Below, one piece after another: positions 12,686 through 25,015 of a stretch of DNA of 64,000 bases. The notes below the pieces were generated by a model. That model made no database searches. It was not told where the DNA came from and worked only from the letters and a program-made list of their open reading frames with translations. The DNA is taken from NCBI GenBank assembly GCA_024305405.1, contig JAKNDB010000085.1, positions 1,437,001-1,501,000 on the forward strand, written 5' to 3'. Made by a program: the position numbers and the translations under genes. The first letter of the stretch is position 1, and every line of letters starts with the position of its first letter. The stretch comes from Dirofilaria immitis (lineage: Eukaryota > Nematoda > Chromadorea > Rhabditida > Onchocercidae).

Positions 12686-13645
12686 AGGTTAATTTAATGG
12701 CAGCTCAGAAATAATTCAAAAATGATTGGAAACATATGAAATTGTTAATACTCCTGTAGTCGACTATTATGATTGTAAAAGAAAGCTTGTTAAGGTAAAT
12801 TTTCATAGTTACTAATTAAAAGAATAAACAGAAGACGAAGAATAAAGCAATCATTTGTATATTGCTTGCCTTTCAACAAGGTTAAAGAATATGATTCAAT
12901 GATATTTCTGATCATCGATATGCTAATCCTTTGAACAATAATTTGAATGATCTTCAATTTCCTGCAACAAAATTATTGAAATTTGACCCTTTTAGACTGA
13001 AACCATTACATTGGAAATTTTTTCTGTAAATTATTTAGTAAATATGGAAAGCAAATAAGCTTTCTCAATATATTGTTAGTAATATGATAAATGCAAATAA
13101 TAGTAAAACGTTTGAATATAAAAGGTAGAAAAAAATTAATTAAAAAAGATTTTTAAGACTCATCATTTTTATATTATGATACTTTAAAGTTTTTTTCAAA
13201 TTTTCGTGAATTATTGATAGCTTATAAAAGAAATTATCTTCATTCTAGATATTGAAAATTTCGAAGGAAGGGTGTTAATTAAGAATTTAAAATTATATAA
13301 AATATTATTTGACTTTTAATCTGATTTATGATTATTTGAGAAAAAATAATAGCGAACCAGCAATTATTCTGGTTCATCAAAAAATTTTTTCTCATTTAAT
13401 TTATTTTTTAGAATATTTTGGGTATGAACATTTAAAACTCCAAGTAGAATAAATGAACAATGTTATGCAGTTCTACAAAGCGTTTATTTAAAAAAAATTG
13501 TTTGCTTCAAATTCAAAATATTCAAAATGTGCTTAATTATTAATTATTGCACATTGTATCAAAGGGTACAATAGAAGATGTACTTGCGATTGTAGAAACT
13601 CATTTGGATAAAACAATATCAGTAATAACTAAACCTCATTGTAGT
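12686..13645 (+). pseudogene. adenylate kinase 3' fragment (left arm)
   Basis: Two decayed exons of the adenylate kinase found at 17870-19832 lie here on the opposite strand. 12686-12794 matches the GSSEIIQKRL exon but has two stop codons (CAA to TAA in GQF, and CGA to TGA after IIQK). 13553-13645 matches the last exon (IVSKGT, ETHLDK), but its acceptor reads TTGCAC where the spacer gene has TTGCAG. The remaining kinase, including the P-loop, is absent, so no enzyme can be made. Confidence 0.85.
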
Positions 13646-14620
13646 TCATAGAAGTTTCCATCATTTGTGATTTTCGTTGTTTTTTCTTTTTTCTCTTGTT
13701 GTCACTGCTACAAAATTTGCAATTAACCGAAGAGTTATTCAATTTGTATTGATAAAATATTGTATTTTTAAAATTACGTGAATTACTAGCCTAATTAATA
13801 TTAAAATTTTCATTACTACTATTAATTAAAACCATTACTATTATTAAATAGGAATACTTAATTGGAATATTTTCCAGAAAATAATGATACATTGATATGA
13901 TTGAAAAAGAATAAATAATAGTCATCATTATTATATCATTCAACTCGGAAAAAGTGTAAAATGATAAAGAAAAGAAAATAATTGTTGACCTGTTAAATTT
14001 ATGCTTTAGAAATTAATCGTTAAAACCAAAATTAATTATTATCAAAATCAAGAAGAAGATCGAAAAGGCAAGAAATTGAAGGTAATAATTTACATGAAGC
14101 TGGCGGCGATAACCATCGTTTTGTCAATTCTTCAGTATGTGTTACCTTACAATGAGATGTACATTTCACACCAACGAAATCATTAATTGATTTCTTAAAT
14201 CAATTCTTGATCTTCCAATAATATAATAATAATTAATTGATTACTGATTAATTATGTAACTTGAAAAAGGATATATATTTTTGATAGTTCAAAAATTCTA
14301 AAGTATAAAATTTCCAAATTTTTCAATCTGCTAAATAATTATTGGTAACGTTAATTTTTTTTTCGATCATATATCAAACATCCAATTTTAATCACGATAT
14401 GCATAATACGTATAGTATTTAATAATTTAAACTGAAATACTACAAAGAAGAAATTATTACACATTTATATTGATTATTAAAAACATAAAAATATAATTAT
14501 TCAGTTATAAAGCGAAAGTTTTTTTCTTTTATTTCTAATTATGCAAAATTCATCACTATTAACTATTTATTTCACATTTTACTTTTGAGCATGAAGTCTG
14601 AATTGGTATAATTTTTGGTA

Positions 14621-16596
14621 TTAGGCAATTTTTATGACAATTTCATCAAATAATCCATCAATTGTGCAAATAATTTCATCACGACGTTCCATTGTCCAAA
14701 GTTCTCTACGACTAATCACCTAAAATACGATAATACTTTAATAATTAGATATTCGTCAGGAGTGGATTAATTAATTTTCAATATAATGTATCATTTTTAA
14801 ATGAAATTGAAATGAAGATATCTAATATAATTACTCAACCTCGTAATTGAGCAATGACAATGGATTGACTCAAATGATAATCGAGAGTAACAATTAGGAT
14901 TGATTAAATTATTGATTCAATAATTATTTAAGAATAAGATTTATTTAAAATATTAATGTCTCATATAATTTATTCTGATATTTTTTATTTATATCTTCTT
15001 CGTTTGTTAAACCTGATTATAATACTTATGATGTAATAGAATTATGACAAATATACTATCAGAAAAACCTTGCTATAATCTTTATCATTTGGAAGACAAT
15101 ATAAGCGCTGTTGGATACGTTCTTCTGCAGGACAAGGATCATTATTATCATCTAAATATAACGTTCATCTAAACATAACATTCATTTTAATTTAGGTATT
15201 ATTTAAACAATAATAATAATAATAATGCAATCTATTTTCATTGATTATTCTGCTAATTTATCGAAATTTTTCTAATAAAAATTAAAATATTTCATTATCA
15301 TAAATATAACTTTCTTTATTATATTAGTAGTTAGAATTTTTAAATATTGCGCCAAACGCACGTAAAACATAAAGTTCGGGAAGAAAACGAAAGAAACGAT
15401 CACGTCCGTAATAAACGAAATCGCTGCTTAATGGGCGAAAAATGACGTCAATTCGACGTTCCTTAATTATTCGACGAAAATCTCTAAAAAAAAAGTAACA
15501 AAATTTAATTCTTATGCTTATTTCATGCATAATTATTTTATTTTTCATGACCTTTAACCTAAGAGAAAATATTTTGTTTGATTTATTACAAATTATTATA
15601 AAATATTTTTTTTCTTTTACTAAATATGACATAAATGCTTTGACGGAAAAAAAAATTTTTAAATGCAATTTTTCTGATATTACCGGTTGATTTTATTATA
15701 TTTACTTTTTGGAATAAAACATAAGTTAGAATAATAAATATTAAAAAAGAAAGCAAAAAACTTGTAAGAATGTTCTTTAGCTATATCTTCAAATCGATCA
15801 CCGGATAATATGCTACCACCGTGACGTTTAGCAAATTCTAGTACATATAAATCATCGTAATTGATAAATGCCGGTCGACCAGCACGTGCAGTACGTGCTG
15901 GCGTAAATGTTAGCACATCCAAACTTTGCAACTTCTATTAATCATTCATTTAATCATTAATAAATTCGTTCGTAATTTCATTTAGCTCTTCAACTTTACT
16001 ATAATTAATCTTTGATTCTTAAATAAATATGTATCGTTATTCCTGTGTCTTTTAAAATAATATTCGATTAAATTTTTTTGTAATAATATCAAACAGGCTA
16101 GCCTATATCATCTATAATATGCATTATCGAAATATTATATTGCTAAAAAAATTTCAATTGTTTTAAATTTAAAAATATATTCAAATATTAACTTCTTCTT
16201 GATTAGTTAGTTATACCATCAAATATTTCATAATGGCTTAATTTTATTCTTTAAGTATAAATAAATGATAATGAATTGATTAACTTAATATTTGTGACTA
16301 AAAATAATGTAATTATCAAACAATGCAAACCGGTAAAACTTGTGCATTGGTTGTATTAAAATTATAATTATTATTGTAAATTACTGGTAAAAATGCGACA
16401 ACATCCAAATCTCGAATTAACAAAAATCGTATAATTGCCATTAAACCAGCACAATTAACATTTCCGAAAATTTATTAACGAACGGAGTAAATTATATTCA
16501 AAAATAAAAAAGAATAGAAATGCAATATCTAATATTATAATAAAATTACACAATTCTATTATAGATTATAAGCGAAAATTAATAATAATAATAATA

Positions 16597-16655
<59 letters not shown>

Positions 16656-16868
16656 TTAATTAACAAAATTTATAAAAATATTATTTCAATTATTGTTATT
16701 CAAATTATTTTATTATACATTTTGTCATCTTCATTATTAAACTTACTCCCGATCTATTCCACATGAACTACGTGCAATATTACAACCATCAATAACAACA
16801 AGACGCGGTATAGCAGATTCTGATGGTTTTGAATAGATACGTTCACTTATTTGATCAAATGGATACAT
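14621..16868 (-). CDS. NYN-domain ribonuclease, RDE-8/Regnase-like (left copy)
   Basis: Mirror copy of the gene at 28445-30694. Exons on the minus strand: 16747-16868, 16331-16463, 15762-15934, 15362-15483, 15069-15151 and 14621-14719 (TAA), about 243 residues. The Zc3h12a-type NYN fold is recognised by strand 1 VVIDGCNIA, then FINYDDLYVLEFAKRHGG, SGDRFEDI and VYYGRDRFFRFLPE. The metal-binding aspartates (VIDG, NYDD, SGD) are all present. Family members cleave RNA; in C. elegans RDE-8 acts in RNA interference. No CCCH finger or other accessory domain is seen, so the protein is short. The exon 2 acceptor reads TTTTCGG at 16464-16470 instead of TTTTCAG. It is transcribed away from the spacer. 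All exons are otherwise open and in phase. Confidence 0.82.
16580..16655. repeat. (TAA)n microsatellite, left arm
   Basis: Trinucleotide run of about 76 bases inside NYN intron 1; its mirror lies at 28659-28734. Confidence 0.95.
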
Positions 16869-17869
16869 CACAACATTAAATGATATTTTCAACAATAAAT
16901 GTTATATTATATGTTAAAAATTAGAATTCATATTGTTATTATCATAATATTTTTTATCGTCTTTATTCGTGACTAATTAATATTGTCTAACTTGTTGATA
17001 TTATCCATTATTATTATTATTCTAAGTTAATCATCGATTATTGGTATTTGTGAATTTATTAATATAATCTTTAATTACGATATCATAATTAATTATTGAT
17101 TAAAAAACTGTTAACATCAATATACAATGCATATTACTCAATTCATTTATTTGAAATACTTAATTCATTGTTTAACTTTTTTTGCTGAAAGAAAGTCTTA
17201 TGTTTTATAAAATTTTTTCAAAAAATTTACAAATTTTCAAAAATGAAATCAAAAACTGATAAATTATTTCTTTTACAAAAGCGACCGATGAATAATGCAT
17301 TAAAAATAATTATAAAAACACACATTAGAACGTTTAGTTGAAACGTCTAATCAGCAATTTGACAATTTAAAATAATATAATTATATTTTAAACTGAAATA
17401 TATTTTAAAGCAGTTGAAAACGTGATGCAAATTTTTAATTCAAATTTATTCTAACGCAAAAGTATTGATAAGGAAGAATTGCTGAATTTATTCATTTCAT
17501 TTTTTCTTTTCATCTAACAATAATGCCATAAAATTCAGAAAAGGTTTTATTCGCAAATTAATCCCAATTAGTAACATTTTCAAGTAGGAATTCACTTGAG
17601 TAATAATATTATTAATGAAATGTAAACAAACATTTTACTGCAAAAATGTAAACTAATATATATTAGCATCATGAAATTTACGATTCGTTTGAAAATTCCT
17701 GGAACAAATTTTTCCATGCTATGATTCATCAATACTATTCAACGATTTATTTCGACAAAAAATATTATTCATCAAGCAATATTGTCATATGGTAATTAAG
17801 AAACGAAATTAACTAGCTACTTGGAATTACATTATTAAAATTTCTTATCGACGGCCAAATATTTATCTA

Positions 17870-19832
17870 TTAGTCATGAAATTTCGACATTATTTTATCT
17901 AAATGAGTTTCTACAATCGCAAATACATCTTCCACTGTACCCTTTGATACAATCTGCAATAATTTATTATTAAGCATATTTTGAATAACAATTTTTTTAT
18001 GATAAACACTCTGTAAAGCTACTACATACACAACATCGCTTATTCATTCTACTTGGAGTGTTAAATGTTCATGCCTATAATATTATAAAAAAGTAAATAA
18101 GGAAAAAATTTTTCTGATGATCCAGAGTAATGAGTGATTCGTTATATCTAATAATTTACCTTAACAAGCTTTCCTTTACGATCATAATAATCGACTACAG
18201 GAGTACTAGCAATTTCATATGTTTTCAATCGTTTTTGAATTATTTCTGAGCTGCCATCAAATTGACCTCTATAAAATCTTTCTTTAAATATATAAAAAAT
18301 CCACTTGATAAAATATCTAAAAGATTCCATGCATAATCACCAGATATTTATATATTTATAATATGTATGTCAAATTTGATTCTGATAATATCTGATAACC
18401 TTATTTTTTGTCGATTCACACAGCGATCATAGAGCGTTTTTGATCAGCTTCAAAATATATAACCAAATCAGGTGAATGAACCTATAAATTAAGCATTTAA
18501 ACTAACTAAAATTTAATTCTAATAAATATAGCTTTCATTTATTTTCACTTTTAAATGCTGAGATAATGATGATATTGAATAATTTAATTGATAGTTTTAT
18601 GAATATAAAATTATCAAACTTCTTGTTCAAATTGTTCGCATTGAATAATTTCACGTGGATAACCATCAATTAAAAACCTCGACTACCATTTATTGTTGCT
18701 CGTGACATAGCTTCTTTCAATAAATTTAATACAATTCGCTAAAAATTCATTTAGATATCAATTCAAATTTTGCTTAATATTAATTTAGAAAATAAAAAAA
18801 AAGTAATTATGACAAATAACTTTGCATTATTTATAATAATAAAGCAATATCAATTCAGGAATGTATTACAATTAATTATAAATTTATATTATTCAATAGT
18901 AATCATTTTTGTCACCTTTTTTCTTTCTTTTTATTATTGCTGCTAAACTATTAATTGTTTGCATATATTTCAATTTGTTATTTTAATCGTCCAGGAAAAA
19001 GAAAGAAAAAAAGAAGAGAGGGAAAGAGAGAAAGAGAGAGGGAGAGAAAAGAAAGAGAAAAAGTTAACTGAAAAAGTTTAACTATGCAATCATTTAATTT
19101 AATTAAATAATTTATCGTGGGAATTTATTGTCTGAATACTTCCATTGCTTATTTCAATTGTTTATAGAAAGGAAAAGAAAGGAAGAGCAGAGCAAAATGG
19201 AAAAATATATTATAAATGTAATTAATTAAATTAAATCTACCGGTGGAACAAGTTCACCGTTTTCCATAATTTTTTCAACGAATCGTCTTCTTTAGCACGT
19301 GATTCTACTTCAGCTCGTAAAAGATCACCGGTACTAAGATGTGTTAAACCATATTTTTCAACCATTTTAGCACATTGTGTTCCTTTTCCTGCTCCAGGTG
19401 CACCTATTTAATTGAAAAAAATTTTTGATTTTTTCCTTCTGATTAATTTTTCTATGAATAAGTAAGATTATATTAAATTAATCAATCATTCTCAATTTTT
19501 CTTTTTCATAATCGATTTATCGCATATTATTTCAAATTTTTTAGATTGTATATCTTATCAAAATTTTACCATACTTTACTCATTTTACAATTAAATTACA
19601 TCAAATATTCTATTTTGTCAAGTAAAATCTTGCATAAATAATTATTGCATTCCTGAGATTTTATTAAAAACTTATCCATTTTTACATACCAATAATGAAA
19701 ATGATAGGAATTTGAGCTTTTCGAACTACAGCTACTTTCTTTGCAACACTCATCTGAATAGGTGATGTTGTTGAATCAGATGCTTGAGCAACAATATTGA
19801 TATCTTTCAGTCGATTTACTTGTAATTCAAAA
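17870..19832 (-). pseudogene. adenylate kinase (AK1 type), frameshifted
   Basis: Enzyme family that interconverts ATP + AMP and 2 ADP. Exons on the minus strand: 19690-19832, 19241-19403, 18620-18738, 18400-18481, 18160-18268 and 17870-17953 (TAA). An internal ATG at 19753 starts MSVAKKVAVVRKAQIPIIFI. Domains in order: P-loop [13 protein letters not shown]-site [17 protein letters not shown], lid region YDRCVNRQK, then GSSEIIQKRLKTYE and VVDYYDRKGK; a full product would be about 207 residues, like nematode F38B2.4. Three one-base losses in short runs break it: T-run 19270-19275, A-run 18672-18676 and T-run 18437-18441. All splice sites and phases are otherwise intact. The break pattern fits base-calling error as well as true decay, so it may be a working gene. 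Its first exon joins the upstream REEP gene in frame. Confidence 0.85.
18991..19065. repeat. GA-rich low-complexity tract
   Basis: Purine-only stretch (GAAAGAAA, GAGAGAGGGAGAG and similar) within an adenylate kinase intron. Confidence 0.8.
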
Positions 19833-20046
19833 CTAAAATTATTTGATTTGAAAAAAAGGAGCAATACTGGATTTAACTTGCATTTATATTATCAAAGTAT
19901 ATCATTTTTTGATAAAAAGAAATTGTCACCATTTTCTAATCATTTTAACTTCTTAAATATGATTTAAAATTTAAAAGAAATAAAAAATAATTTCTGCTAT
20001 GTAACAAATTAAAGATAAATATTATTTCAAAAAAAAAAATTACAAC

Positions 20047-21656
20047 TTACAGAGAAACAAATTCTCGAGGTTTATAATGTAATAATTTAAAGATCGGTGC
20101 CAAAATAGTATCGCGAAAACGATTTACTCCATCAGTTTGGGGCAAAAATAAATATATAAAAAATGTGCACTGCAATTGAATACATACATTTTTAAAAATT
20201 TTGCAATTAAATTTTGTTATAAGAGAAGTGAATTTTTTCAAGCAAAATATAATTGTATCTTAATGCAAATAAAGCGAAATTTATGTGATTAAAAAAATTG
20301 AAATTTAATTTTGTTATACTTTGTTCCCGTTCTCTTTAAATCGCATTAAAATGCTAAAAGATCTGAAGACAATGATCAAGGATTGGCGATGCTTATCTTA
20401 TGATTATATAAAATCAGAAATGATTTCAGAAAAAAATAACATAAAATGATTATGATACATAATAACAAGACAATAATTAGAAAAGCGTAAAATTAAGTAA
20501 AATCAAAAAAAAGTTCAAAAAATTTTTTTGATCAAACCTTTTTCTTATTTTTATCAGTATAATCTCGTTTTTTTTTTACTGATCATATTTCAAACTCAAT
20601 TTTAATACTACCTTAACGAGCCAATAAACTGGTAAAACTGCATTTATAGCATCAGCAAATTGATCAATTAATGTAAAAGCACCAAATATTGTCCAATAAA
20701 GTATCCATTTTAAGGCATTTTGCGTTGATCGTTCATCTACTTTCTAAAAATCTGTTAAAATTTCGTAATCTATCATTAATATAATAACTAATGATAAAAA
20801 AATTAACAAATTAATTTTTTTAGCTCAAAGTGTTTATTCAAATAAAAATTGATTTTAATTAATTTGCCAAAATTTTATTCCTTTCTAAAAAAAAATAAAT
20901 TTAATTTAATTTAATTTTTAATCAAACATACACGAAGACTTCTATAAGCAGGATAAATAAAACAGATTATATTGCAAAGAAAACGTGCTCCTGAACCTAA
21001 CATCAAATAAAGTGCCGTTAAAATTACTAATCCATAAGCAAACTATAAAAAAGGATATAAATTTTAACAAAATTTTTTTCATATTAAAAAAAAATTTTAA
21101 TTTTAAATACATCATTATTTTGCTAAATAAGCGAACAATTTTGATAAAAATGTAAAAAAGATGAATCAATGAACAAAGCTTATATTTGAGTATTTTATTT
21201 TTTCTTATATTTATAGTATTTGAAATGAAATGCTTGATATATAACAACAAATTAACTCAACAAAAAATTACACGAAATTTTTTTTTCACACTAATTTATA
21301 CAAAATAATGTGGAAACGATTCATATAAGGTTACATGAACATGACAAATTACAGTAAGACTGATCATTTTTCATCGATATGTGTCAGCATTTACCAATTT
21401 TCATTTAATTTATAAATTAATTGACATAATCAATTAATATATGGGGAAAATTATAAACAAAATAAGTATTAACAAAAGAATAAAATAATCTCATTTTTGA
21501 TCGATAAATATTTTTAAATTAATTAAAGAAATTAACATTTTCTCGAGTGATACCAGTGCTTTCTTCTAACATGTTGATACATCTTTCCGTATCTGGTGAT
21601 AAATTATGCAATGTTTGGAAGAGTATTAGATAAATATCGTTGAATGAATTTATCAT
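20047..21656 (-). CDS. REEP / HVA22 / TB2-DP1 family ER-shaping protein
   Basis: Membrane-curvature protein of the tubular ER (yop-1/REEP5 family). Exons on the minus strand: 21537-21656 (within an exon reaching about 21682), 20932-21042, 20612-20743 and 20047-20169. They join in phase to about 161 residues. Family features appear in order: a helical N-terminus ending EESTGITREN, hydrophobic hairpin 1 (YGLVILTALYLMLGSGARFL, then CNIICFIYPAYRSLR), hairpin 2 (WILYWTIFGAFTLIDQFADA, VLPVYWLVK) and the PQTDGV...ILAPIF segment. The start ATG at 21656 is the first good methionine, but the frame is open upstream (NEPKDEKL), so an earlier exon is possible. After FVSL the sequence is either a stop (TAA at 20047-20049) or a consensus GTAAGT donor at 20045-20050 leading in frame into the adenylate kinase exon. 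No frameshift was found. Confidence 0.85.
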
Positions 21657-21689
21657 TAGTTTTTCATCTTTTGGCTCGTTTACTGACCT

Positions 21690-22380
21690 TCAAAATATTT
21701 GATGACATAAAAATGACATATTTTAGGTTACATTTTATACAAAAAGTTTCACACCACCAAAAATATTGATAAAGTTGTTTTATATAAGTTAATTGAATTA
21801 TTAAAAAAATTTGTCTAACTTCCGAAATAACACTACTATATACTTAAATTAAAATACATTTTATATTTTAGGTGTATCAAATCTTTTAACATCTTAGACT
21901 CTTTTTTTATTTTAAATTCGGTGAAATATTTTGGAATCGCATAGTGCAAAAATCAGAAAAATAAAATATGAAAAAAGATACATAAAATTTTTAAAGAAAA
22001 ATTAAAAACGAACAAAAAAATTATTTTGTTCAAAATTTCAGAAATTAAGAAAGATAATAAAACATTGAAAATTGTAGCTTCCTTTCTTTTTTATAAACAA
22101 ATTTCAGTTATAATCAAGCTATTTTACAATCTTAATGCTGAAAATTTTTTCCCTTTTCCATTCTGAAAAAAGCAATCATCTCACATTTTGAAATAATTTT
22201 AAAATGAAACATTTATCTAAAATAAGATTTTTATAATCTTTCAACATTATTGCACAACTTTATAATTATATGATAATTTCTAGAACTTATTTTTGCATCC
22301 TTATATGATAATTTTTTGAAAGAAAAAACGAAAAATTAAACAAAAAAACTTTCTCAAACGATTCATTTCTTTTTTCCTTC
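21690..22380. other. non-coding, upstream of REEP
   Basis: AT-rich with no coding-looking exon. It would contain the REEP promoter and any first exon. Confidence 0.4.
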
Positions 22381-22382
22381 AT

Positions 22383-22682
22383 TTACAAAGTAATGTGATG
22401 AAAATAAATGTTTTGTTGTTGGCAGTGTAATAAACTGATCATTAGATCAGACTTTACAGTATTGATACTATAAAGTTGGAACGGAATTATCAGAAACAAC
22501 TGGCAAAAAGCTGAAAAAAATTCGAATTTCTCAAAATTTCGAAAAAGATTTGAACTGCAAGGTTTGTTCGACATCTTAGTCATTTTAATAACCAGAGCAA
22601 GGAAAAGAATATCAAGAGGAATAATAATCAAATCATACAAAAAAGATGAGACTTGAGCAAACAAAGTAATTAATAATATCAC
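22383..22682 (-). other. open frame for hydrophobic protein, repeated at 25015
   Basis: A 99-codon minus-strand frame with two hydrophobic stretches (LLITLFAQVSSFLYDLIII, then LDILFLALVIK), followed by MSNKPCSSNLFRNFEKFEFF. The part at about 22500-22620 recurs inverted at about 25015-25140 on the plus strand with changes that introduce a stop. It could be an exon of a membrane protein or part of a repeat; I do not recognise it. Confidence 0.3.
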
Positions 22683-23437
22683 TGTAAAATTTTTTATGCG
22701 ATAAAATAAACTTTACCTAAAATTACAGTGAAAAATCATCACTTTAAAAAAACGATATAAATTAAAAGCATAAGGAAATGGACAGAAAAAAATTGAAAAG
22801 GATGCAAGGGTAAAGTAATAAGAAGAAAAATACCACAAAATAACACAAGATTAATTAATTTGAGTAAATTATAAAAACATATTAAATTAACACATCGAGA
22901 CTTAAAGATAATTTTCGGCCATTATAGAACATCAAAATCTGAATATTTGATTATTCTCATTGGGAATATTTCTTATAAATACAATTTAACTTACTATAAA
23001 CTTGGCAGTGCAGAAACAAGGAAATCAAAAATACTGATTAGTGGAAACATATCAATGGAACTCAGAAATAATCAGACATGAAAAAATAAAACTTAAGCGA
23101 AGGAAGTAGGAAAGTTAAAAACGTGAAATGAAGCAAGCACAAAAATATAAGTTAAAAATGTAACTGTTTTCCACTTCAAGTTTTTAATTATAATTTTTAT
23201 ACTTTTGTCGATAATTTTCGTTAAAAGCTATCAACAATTGAGAGTGAATTCAGATTTACAAGCTAACGATAGACATATCTAACTAATTTAGGGAAATATG
23301 TCATTTAGGAAATATGTCATAAACAGAAGATTTATATAGAGAAAATTTGCGTTATCTATATGAAATTACTCAGTGCTCCGCAAAAATAAATTTTTAGAAA
23401 TTTTAACTAACATGTAGAAATACACCACCCCAAAAAG

Positions 23438-24490
23438 TCATGTTTCACTGTCGGTTGCATCATTGCTTAAATGAGTTGCTAGAAGTGTTCGAAGGAATGA
23501 ATTCAGTGCTACAGAACAAACAACTATGCTTATCTAAAATTTAAGTAAATGAGTTATATAGTCTTTTTTTTCCATTTTTTAAGCATATTTCGTCTATTTA
23601 TATCAATTTTTACTGACACCACCCTTATGATTTCTAATTTTTGCCATTATAAATTACTATTCCTCACTTTATAATTCTTTGTATGTATCATTCATCCTGG
23701 TAAAAATAAAAAAAAAATCATTTTTACAGTATTTTAATCTACTCATTATAGTATAAAATTTTTCTAAGTTTTTCTGAAGAACCAATCACTGTGGCATCAA
23801 TTTTTCAAGTACATAAAGCAATCACAACAGAAGATAAAAAAGCTGCGGTAAAGATTTTTAAAATTACTCTCAACGATGTTAATTTTAAATCAAATACTAA
23901 TGGATGTCGTTGATTTAAATTCATTTTCTCATTCTTTCTTTCTCTCTTATATATATCCATATATAAAAACTGGTAAAAAGTGTTTGAGAAGGCTTTCGAT
24001 TAGAAAAATATTTTAACAGATAGAAAATAACTTATTCTTCGCTATAATAAATTGAATTTTCAAATTCTGTCTCCTTGATAAATCGGTACCAAATTTATGA
24101 CGGGAAAAATATTCCAAAATATGAGAGAGAAAATTAAGATTTAACAGTAAAAATTAACATGCGATGAGAACAGATCCCCATGAAGAAAATGCAATATAGG
24201 TGTAGGACTCATAGCTTCAAAAGTGATAATCAATCCAGTTAGCATTGTTGAAACCAGAGTGAGCAATACCAGTACAGATAAAAGAGTAATTTTCACAAAA
24301 AGAAGCAAAAGGCAAACAATTGGTGATACGATGTTCGATAACGTTAAACCAAAATGATATGTTTTTGCAAAAAAAAAGCTGGAATAAACGAAAATAAATC
24401 CCTAATGAACAAAGTATTAGTAAACACACAAATCTGCGAAGTATCTTTACTGCATGAATAGCCAAAATTAAAACAAAACACATCAATAGC
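23438..24490 (-). pseudogene. multi-pass membrane protein fragments, unidentified
   Basis: Several minus-strand pieces look like decayed exons of one membrane protein. About 24150-24480 gives, across two frames, CFNFGYSCSKDTSQICVFTN, then a strongly hydrophobic run (SPIVCLLLLFVKITLLSVLV, LLTLVSTMLTGLIITFEAMS). About 23770-23870 gives LFLSSVVIALCT, a stop, then KIDATVIGSSEKL. 23438-23533, behind a TTTTAG acceptor, gives ISIVVCSVALNSFLRTLLAT and ends ATDSET with TGA. The frame change and in-frame stop argue against a working gene. I cannot name the family; a receptor or channel-like protein is possible. Confidence 0.4.
24025..24140. repeat. copy of 32990-33135
   Basis: The segment with CTTATTCTTCGCT, CTCCTTGATAAATCGGTA and ATTTATGACGGGAAAAATAT recurs in the same orientation just outside the right arm at about 32990-33135, with a few substitutions and small indels. 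Confidence 0.8.
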
Positions 24491-24689
24491 AGATTTCAGT
24501 TTTACTGTGAATAATAGATGCAACATTATTTAAAATGACCACTAGTTTAATAATATGAAAAGAAAGAATAAAAAAAAACTAATACTTAAAGGGTTAAACT
24601 CAGTAATATTAAGTGTCAACCAGTCTCATCAAGTAAGAGTGATGATTTTATTGACGACTGATCTCTTGGAAGCATTTTTTTTCGGCAAA

Positions 24690-24848
24690 TTACAACATTT
24701 TTGGACGGATTAGATAAACAAATGCAGTGGTAGCAAAAAGCATCCAAATAAGCATTATGAAATTGAATTCTGTAACATCAAACTGTAAAATGCAATTCAT
24801 TGGTTTGCATCGATGTTCCATTTACAATGACACACTCATTTCCGTTAC
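24690..24848 (-). pseudogene. possible SMIM14-like membrane exon
   Basis: A 31-codon exon (24690-24782) behind a TTTTACAG acceptor reads FDVTEFNFIMLIWMLFATTA, then FVYLIRPKML and stop. Upstream sequence reads SNGNECVI before a GTAAAT donor, which would leave an intron of only 43 bases. The arrangement of a short Cys-containing stretch, one membrane helix and an RPxxL end resembles small integral membrane protein 14. The upstream Cys-rich N-terminus typical of that family is not visible, so this is at best a fragment. Confidence 0.3.
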
Positions 24849-24899
24849 TATAAAACGAACATAATCATTTTTCGGCACGAAATATCACATGGAACATAA

Positions 24900-25015
24900 G
24901 CTTGTTGTTGCTATGAAATATACTTTTATATTGTTTATTCGACAATATTCTTTTATCTTCCGTGTAACTATGCCATTTAATTAAACTTCATGACGAATTA
25001 AAAAGTATGAATCGA
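24900..25015. repeat. direct repeat, unit 1
   Basis: About 115 bases (GTTGTTGCTATGAAATATAC through AATTAAAAAGTATGAATCGA) that recur about 541 bases downstream with roughly one change in eight. Confidence 0.7.

Larger units (their letters stand above)
12591..17660. repeat. left arm of large inverted repeat
   Basis: Reading this segment in reverse complement reproduces 27655-32733 almost base for base, including introns, the trinucleotide run and intergenic DNA. I spot-checked many stretches and found only scattered single-base differences (for example at about 14075, 14818 and 13166), one-base homopolymer indels near 15540 and 15710, and a small indel within the adenylate kinase remnant at about 12706. 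The outer edge is set where TATTATAAAT stops matching, the inner edge where the match fades after GTAAACTAAT. It carries the minus-strand NYN gene and a plus-strand adenylate kinase remnant. Confidence 0.93.

Noticed and set aside
15324..15668. 114-codon minus-strand frame starting MHLKIFF
   Set aside because: Only its C-terminal part is real: it is NYN exon 4 read back into the intron. The true exon is 15362-15483.
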